Shown here: positions 6,112 to 8,723 of the stretch, in pieces | How positions within the stretch are numbered: position 1 is the stretch's first letter | Layout of the letters: each line of letters starts with the position of its first letter | NCBI GenBank assembly: GCA_017479035.1 | Contig: JAFVCR010000027.1 | Coordinates: 1-8,723, forward strand | Direction: 5' to 3' | DNA: 8,723 nucleotides | Source of the DNA: Kiritimatiellia bacterium | GTDB lineage: Bacteria > Verrucomicrobiota > Kiritimatiellia > RFP12 > UBA1067 | Notes under the pieces: model-generated | Told to the model about the DNA's origin: nothing | Database searches by the model: none | The model's input: the letters and a program-made list of their open reading frames with translations, nothing else | Made by a program: the position numbers and the translations under genes

Positions 6112-7620
6112 ATGAAAAAGTTTATCATAGCAATGCTTGCCTGTGCGGGCGCCTTTGCGGCGTTCGCGGGCGAGTGCCAGGCGGAGCAGCCTTCCAAGGC
6201 CGGCACGATGCTCAAGAAAGTCCTGGATTTGGGCGGCGACATGGGCATAGCCGGTTTCTGCAAGGCGGAAGCACCGGCATATATCACGGGCAATTTCGCG
6301 GAAAAAGACAAACCCGCAAAGGCACCATACGCCGCAAACCGCAATGGCTACTACGATGCAAACGGCGAATGGGTGGGCGGATACTTCGATGAAAACGGCC
6401 AATTCGTGAAGGGACACAAGGTAGTGACGCTGTTCGGCATGCCTTACGGCGTGGGGCAGTTGATAATGATACCGCTGTGCCTTGTGATGATGTATCTTGC
6501 CATAGTGAAGGGGTTTGAGCCGCTTTTGCTGCTGCCGATCGGTTTTGGCGGGCTTTTGGCGAACTGCCCGCTTGCCGGCGTTACGGCACCTGCAATGATG
6601 CACGACGGCACGATAACGTTCCTTGCAAGCGGAATCCCCGTGATGCAAGGAGGGATCATCGAGCCCGGCGGCTTCCTTTACTACTTTTTCCACTTCGGTA
6701 TCGACACGGGCGTATTCCCGATAATGATTTTCATGGGCGTGGGTGCTATGACGGACTTTGGCCCGCTGATTGCCAATCCGCGCATGGCACTCCTTGGCGG
6801 CGCGGCGCAGTTCGGCATATTCTTTGCACTATTCGGCGCATTGGCGCTTGCGGGGCTGATCCCCGGATTTTTCGGCGACATTGAACCCGTCAAGGCGGCG
6901 GCATCTATCGGCATCATAGGCGGTGCGGACGGCCCGACGGCGATTTGGCTCACGTCGCGCCTTGCGCCTGATTTGCTGGGTGCGATTGCCGTGGCGGCAT
7001 ATTCCTACATGGCACTCGTGCCGATTATCCAGCCGCCGATCATGAACGCGCTCACCACAGAGGCGGAACGCAAAATCAAGATGCCGCAGCTGCGGAACGT
7101 AACGAAAATCGAGAAGATATGCTTCCCGCTCGTTGTGCTGCTGCTGTGCGCGTGCCTGTTGCCGTCGGCAGTGCCGCTTTTGGGCGCGTTGATGCTGGGC
7201 AACCTCGCAAAAGAGGTGGGGCCGTCGGTAAGCCGTATCGCGGATACGATGTCCAATGCGCTGATCAATATAGTGACTATCATGCTGGGGCTTTCCGTGT
7301 GGTCGAAACTTGCGTGCGAAAAGTTCCTTTCGGGCACGACGCTTGGCATTCTCGCGCTTGGGCTGTGCGCGTTCTGCGTGGGCACGGCGGCGGGCGTGAT
7401 CATGGCGAAGATAATGAACGTTTTTTCCAAGGACAAGGTCAATCCGCTTATCGGCTCGGCGGGTGTTTCGGCAGTGCCGATGGCGGCGCGTGTGTCGAAC
7501 AAAGTGTCGCTCTCGAACGATCCAACGAACTTCATCCTCATGCAGGCGATGGGTCCGAACGTTTCGGGCGTGATCGGTTCGGCGGTTGTGGCGGGCGTGC
7601 TCTACACGCTCTGCCGCTGA
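6112..7620 (+). CDS. oadB: Na+-translocating decarboxylase beta subunit with N-terminal extracytoplasmic extension
   Basis: This integral membrane subunit decarboxylates carboxybiotin and exports Na+. The protein has 502 aa, against roughly 375-435 for typical OadB/MmdB/GcdB. Family similarity starts near residue 110 (VGQLIMIPLCLVMMYLAIVKGFEPLLLLPIGFGGLLAN). FMGVGAMTDFGPLIANPR carries Asp215, equivalent to the essential Asp203 of Klebsiella OadB. IGIIGGADGPTAI is a family block. NPLIGSAGVSAVPMAAR carries Asn444, Gly448, Ser453 and Arg460, matching the Klebsiella residues Asn373, Gly377, Ser382 and Arg389 linked to Na+ transport. DPTNFILMQAMGPNVSGVIGSAV closes the protein. Residues 1-24 form a signal peptide (MKKFIIAMLACAGAFAAFAG). 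Residues about 25-105 are hydrophilic, with a Tyr/Gly/Asn-rich stretch of two similar units (YYDANGEWVGG, YFDENGQFVKG). It is the last gene of the operon and is followed by a terminator. Confidence 0.95.
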   Translation: MKKFIIAMLACAGAFAAFAGECQAEQPSKAGTMLKKVLDLGGDMGIAGFCKAEAPAYITGNFAEKDKPAKAPYAANRNGYYDANGEWVGGYFDENGQFVKGHKVVTLFGMPYGVGQLIMIPLCLVMMYLAIVKGFEPLLLLPIGFGGLLANCPLAGVTAPAMMHDGTITFLASGIPVMQGGIIEPGGFLYYFFHFGIDTGVFPIMIFMGVGAMTDFGPLIANPRMALLGGAAQFGIFFALFGALALAGLIPGFFGDIEPVKAAASIGIIGGADGPTAIWLTSRLAPDLLGAIAVAAYSYMALVPIIQPPIMNALTTEAERKIKMPQLRNVTKIEKICFPLVVLLLCACLLPSAVPLLGALMLGNLAKEVGPSVSRIADTMSNALINIVTIMLGLSVWSKLACEKFLSGTTLGILALGLCAFCVGTAAGVIMAKIMNVFSKDKVNPLIGSAGVSAVPMAARVSNKVSLSNDPTNFILMQAMGPNVSGVIGSAVVAGVLYTLCR

Positions 7621-7651
7621 TTGCGGCGTGGATTTACTACATGGATAGGGG

Positions 7652-7682
7652 GAGGCGCGGGAAAGACCGCGCCTCTTTTTTT
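7652..7682 (+). terminator. Intrinsic terminator of the oadGAB operon
   Basis: A perfect 9-bp stem (GAGGCGCGG with CCGCGCCTC) closes a GAAAGA loop and is followed by seven T. It begins 31 bp after the oadB stop codon. Confidence 0.94.
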
Positions 7683-7738
7683 GCCGGTGCAGGAAGTGGC
7701 AAAAAGATGCCCTTGCTGCCGACAAAACTTCTCCGCCC

Positions 7739-7870
7739 GGTCTCGAAAAGGAGAGACGGGGGTCTCGTGAACGCTGCCTAGGGGTCTCGAAAGAGGGGGA
7801 CGGGGGTCTCTCAAATGCGGCCTAGGGGTCTCAAATGGCGGAGACCCCCGGGGGAGGTTTTGGAGACAGG
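7739..7870. repeat. 22-bp tandem repeat array, five clear units plus a decayed sixth
   Basis: GGTCTC recurs at exactly 22-bp steps: 7739, 7761, 7783, 7805 and 7827. Two unit types alternate. Odd units (7739, 7783, 7827) are small stem-loops: (G)GTCTC, an 8-nt loop, then GAGAC(C) at unit positions 15-19/20. The middle one has a G-U-type change (GGGAC). Even units (7761, 7805) end in GCCTAGG. The 44-bp double units at 7739-7782 and 7783-7826 differ at 9 of 44 positions. A sixth unit (7849-7870) has lost GGTCTC but keeps GAGAC in phase at 7863. The units touch without spacers. Function is unknown. Confidence 0.85.
7825..7848. repeat. Perfect 8-bp hairpin in the last clear repeat unit
   Basis: GGGGTCTC (7825-7832) and GAGACCCC (7841-7848) are exact inverted repeats around an 8-nt loop. 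The next bases form CCCCCGGGGG (7845-7854), a 10-bp palindrome sharing the right arm. No T-tract follows on either strand, so it does not look like an intrinsic terminator. Confidence 0.7.
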
Positions 7871-8033
7871 GCTTGCGGATTTTGGGGAGTTACGGGGCAT
7901 TTTGCGGGGACAAGGCAGGGATAATTGCAAAAAAGGGCGGGTTTTGGCGCGAAACTGGCGGGGGAGGGGGAGGTGTCGATAAGTTGTTGATAAATTCAAG
8001 GGCAAAAGAGAGGGATTTCTGCAATAGGAGAGG
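7849..8033. other. G-rich intergenic tract with no credible gene
   Basis: The stretch between the repeat array and the end of the minus-strand peptidase gene encodes nothing recognisable. Its plus strand is very G-rich and C-poor, about four G per C by eye, with runs of three to five G near 7884-7920, 7935-7942 and 7959-7970. I see no intrinsic terminator for the peptidase gene in it. Quadruplex formation is conceivable but untested. Confidence 0.6.
7974..7993. promoter_or_regulatory. Pair of DnaA-box-like 9-mers
   Basis: TGTCGATAA (7974-7982) and TGTTGATAA (7985-7993) are direct repeats 11 bp apart. Each differs at one position from TGTGGATAA, the complement of the DnaA box TTATCCACA. The changed base is one the box usually conserves. 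Two near-matches one helical turn apart are noteworthy, but there is no dnaA or other replication gene in the window. Confidence 0.3.
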
Positions 8034-8723
8034 TCACTCGGAAATGTAGAACTTGCGCCATGAGGCGATGAATTTTGCTAGGAGATCTGGCGGGAGGGTG
8101 CGTTCGGTGGCGAGGAGCATATCGCGTGTTTCCACGAGGTGGCGCATGTAGTCGCTGCGGAGGGAGGCGAAGGGCTTGCCTTTGAGGGAGGGTGCGCCTA
8201 TTTCGAGGAAGTAGCAGATGGACCATGCGAGGCGGTATTTGAGTTCTACGGCTTCGGGGGTGCCGGAGTAGAATTCCTGATAGTCCATCTGGAGGAGTGC
8301 GGGGATGAGGCCGGCGAGTTCGTCGGCGCGGGCGCGGATGAATGCCATAGCCTCGGGGTCGAAAGAGATTTCGACCTTGCCGGAGGAGGAGAGGGTGGCG
8401 CGCTCGAACATTTCGGCGTTGCCCTCGTTGAACCAGGGGGCGGCGGTGGCGAGTTCGCCGGCGACGGCGAGATACTGGTGGAAAGCCTCGTGCTGCAAGG
8501 TTCGCATGAGGGAGGATTCGTCTTGAGGGGGAAGCCATGCAACGAGTTCGCGGTGGAGGGGCGAGTAAAGCCCGGCTGTCCATTCGTATTCGTTGCCGAC
8601 GTATTCGAGGTATTCGGATTGGGTGGCGAAGACGCGCACGGAGGCGAGGGAATTGGTGATTGAGCCGGGGGAGGGGGCAACGCGGGCGTATTCGCGGCGC
8701 AGGGCGGGGAGGGAGTTGGTGAG
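8034..8723 (-). CDS. HExxH zinc metallopeptidase-like protein, DUF1570 type (5' part outside window)
   Basis: The visible 229 C-terminal residues run without a stop to the right edge, so the gene starts outside the window. Upstream of the internal GTG at 8639-8637 the frame stays open and coding-like, so that codon is not the start. The fragment has VRVFATQSEYLEYVGNEYEWTAGLYSP, which fits the DUF1570 family. LQHEAFHQYL follows, with the zinc-ligand motif HExxH (His78, Glu79, His82 of the fragment). WFNEGNAEMFE then supplies the likely third ligand, a Glu in the NEGxAE motif (gluzincin pattern). The rest is helical and acidic and ends WRKFYISE. Substrate and cellular role are unknown. DUF1570-type proteins are often exported, but any signal peptide lies outside the window. 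It points towards the oad operon, and the genes converge on the repeat-rich gap. Confidence 0.82.
   Translation of the reverse strand, partial: LTNSLPALRREYARVAPSPGSITNSLASVRVFATQSEYLEYVGNEYEWTAGLYSPLHRELVAWLPPQDESSLMRTLQHEAFHQYLAVAGELATAAPWFNEGNAEMFERATLSSSGKVEISFDPEAMAFIRARADELAGLIPALLQMDYQEFYSGTPEAVELKYRLAWSICYFLEIGAPSLKGKPFASLRSDYMRHLVETRDMLLATERTLPPDLLAKFIASWRKFYISE

Noticed and set aside
7739..7848. GGTCTC cluster as a cloning artefact (it is a BsaI recognition sequence)
   Set aside because: The units have diverged from one another and fit a natural decaying tandem repeat. The flanks are ordinary bacterial genes and no vector sequence is seen.
7739..7870. Repeat array as a CRISPR
   Set aside because: The units are contiguous and degenerate, there are no unique spacers of constant length, and no cas gene is present.
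7602..8005. Short minus-strand frames of 64-70 codons in the oadB-peptidase gap
   Set aside because: They translate the repeat and the C-rich strand, have no Shine-Dalgarno, and overlap the oadB end or terminator.
8637..8639. GTG as the start of the peptidase gene
   Set aside because: The frame remains open and coding-like for 28 further codons to the window edge, no Shine-Dalgarno is seen, and DUF1570-type proteins are normally longer upstream of this point.

Overview
The window reads as ordinary bacterial chromosome from a moderately GC-rich fermentative anaerobe. The genes support this: a pyruvate formate-lyase (an oxygen-sensitive glycyl-radical enzyme) sits beside a complete sodium-pumping, biotin-dependent decarboxylase operon. 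The last gene resembles DUF1570-type peptidases that are frequent in Planctomycetota and Verrucomicrobiota. A gut-type PVC-superphylum bacterium (Lentisphaerota, Kiritimatiellota or Verrucomicrobiota) is my guess; the placement is weak because no phylogenetic marker was compared.

Layout. Positions 1-1172 (minus strand) hold argJ, lacking only its last residues at the window edge. A 205-bp divergent intergenic region carries one promoter towards argJ, apparently giving a leaderless mRNA, and one towards pflB, with a perfect inverted repeat just upstream of the pflB -35. pflB (1378-3618) ends at a strong intrinsic terminator. A separately promoted tRNA-Ala(GGC) follows at 3768-3843. A third promoter, whose -10 lies inside a perfect 9+9 bp palindrome, drives the operon oadG-oadA-oadB (3981-7620). 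A long hairpin separates oadA from oadB, and the operon ends at another strong terminator. From 7683 to 8033 there is no credible gene. This stretch holds a 22-bp tandem repeat whose units mostly begin with GGTCTC, then a very G-rich tract, then two DnaA-box-like 9-mers. From 8034 to the right edge (minus strand) is the C-terminal part of a HExxH zinc-peptidase-like protein.

How the genes work together. OadA/OadG/OadB would decarboxylate oxaloacetate to pyruvate and use the energy to export Na+. PflB would then split pyruvate (with CoA) into acetyl-CoA and formate. The core of the window is therefore a pyruvate-node fermentation module, although each part has its own promoter. No PFL-activating enzyme or biotin ligase gene is present here. 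argJ (arginine biosynthesis), the tRNA and the peptidase are not obviously linked to this module.

The least explained parts are the tandem-repeat and G-rich intergenic region, the palindrome on the oad promoter, and a signal-peptide-bearing N-terminal extension on OadB. I see no defence system, CRISPR array or mobile element.
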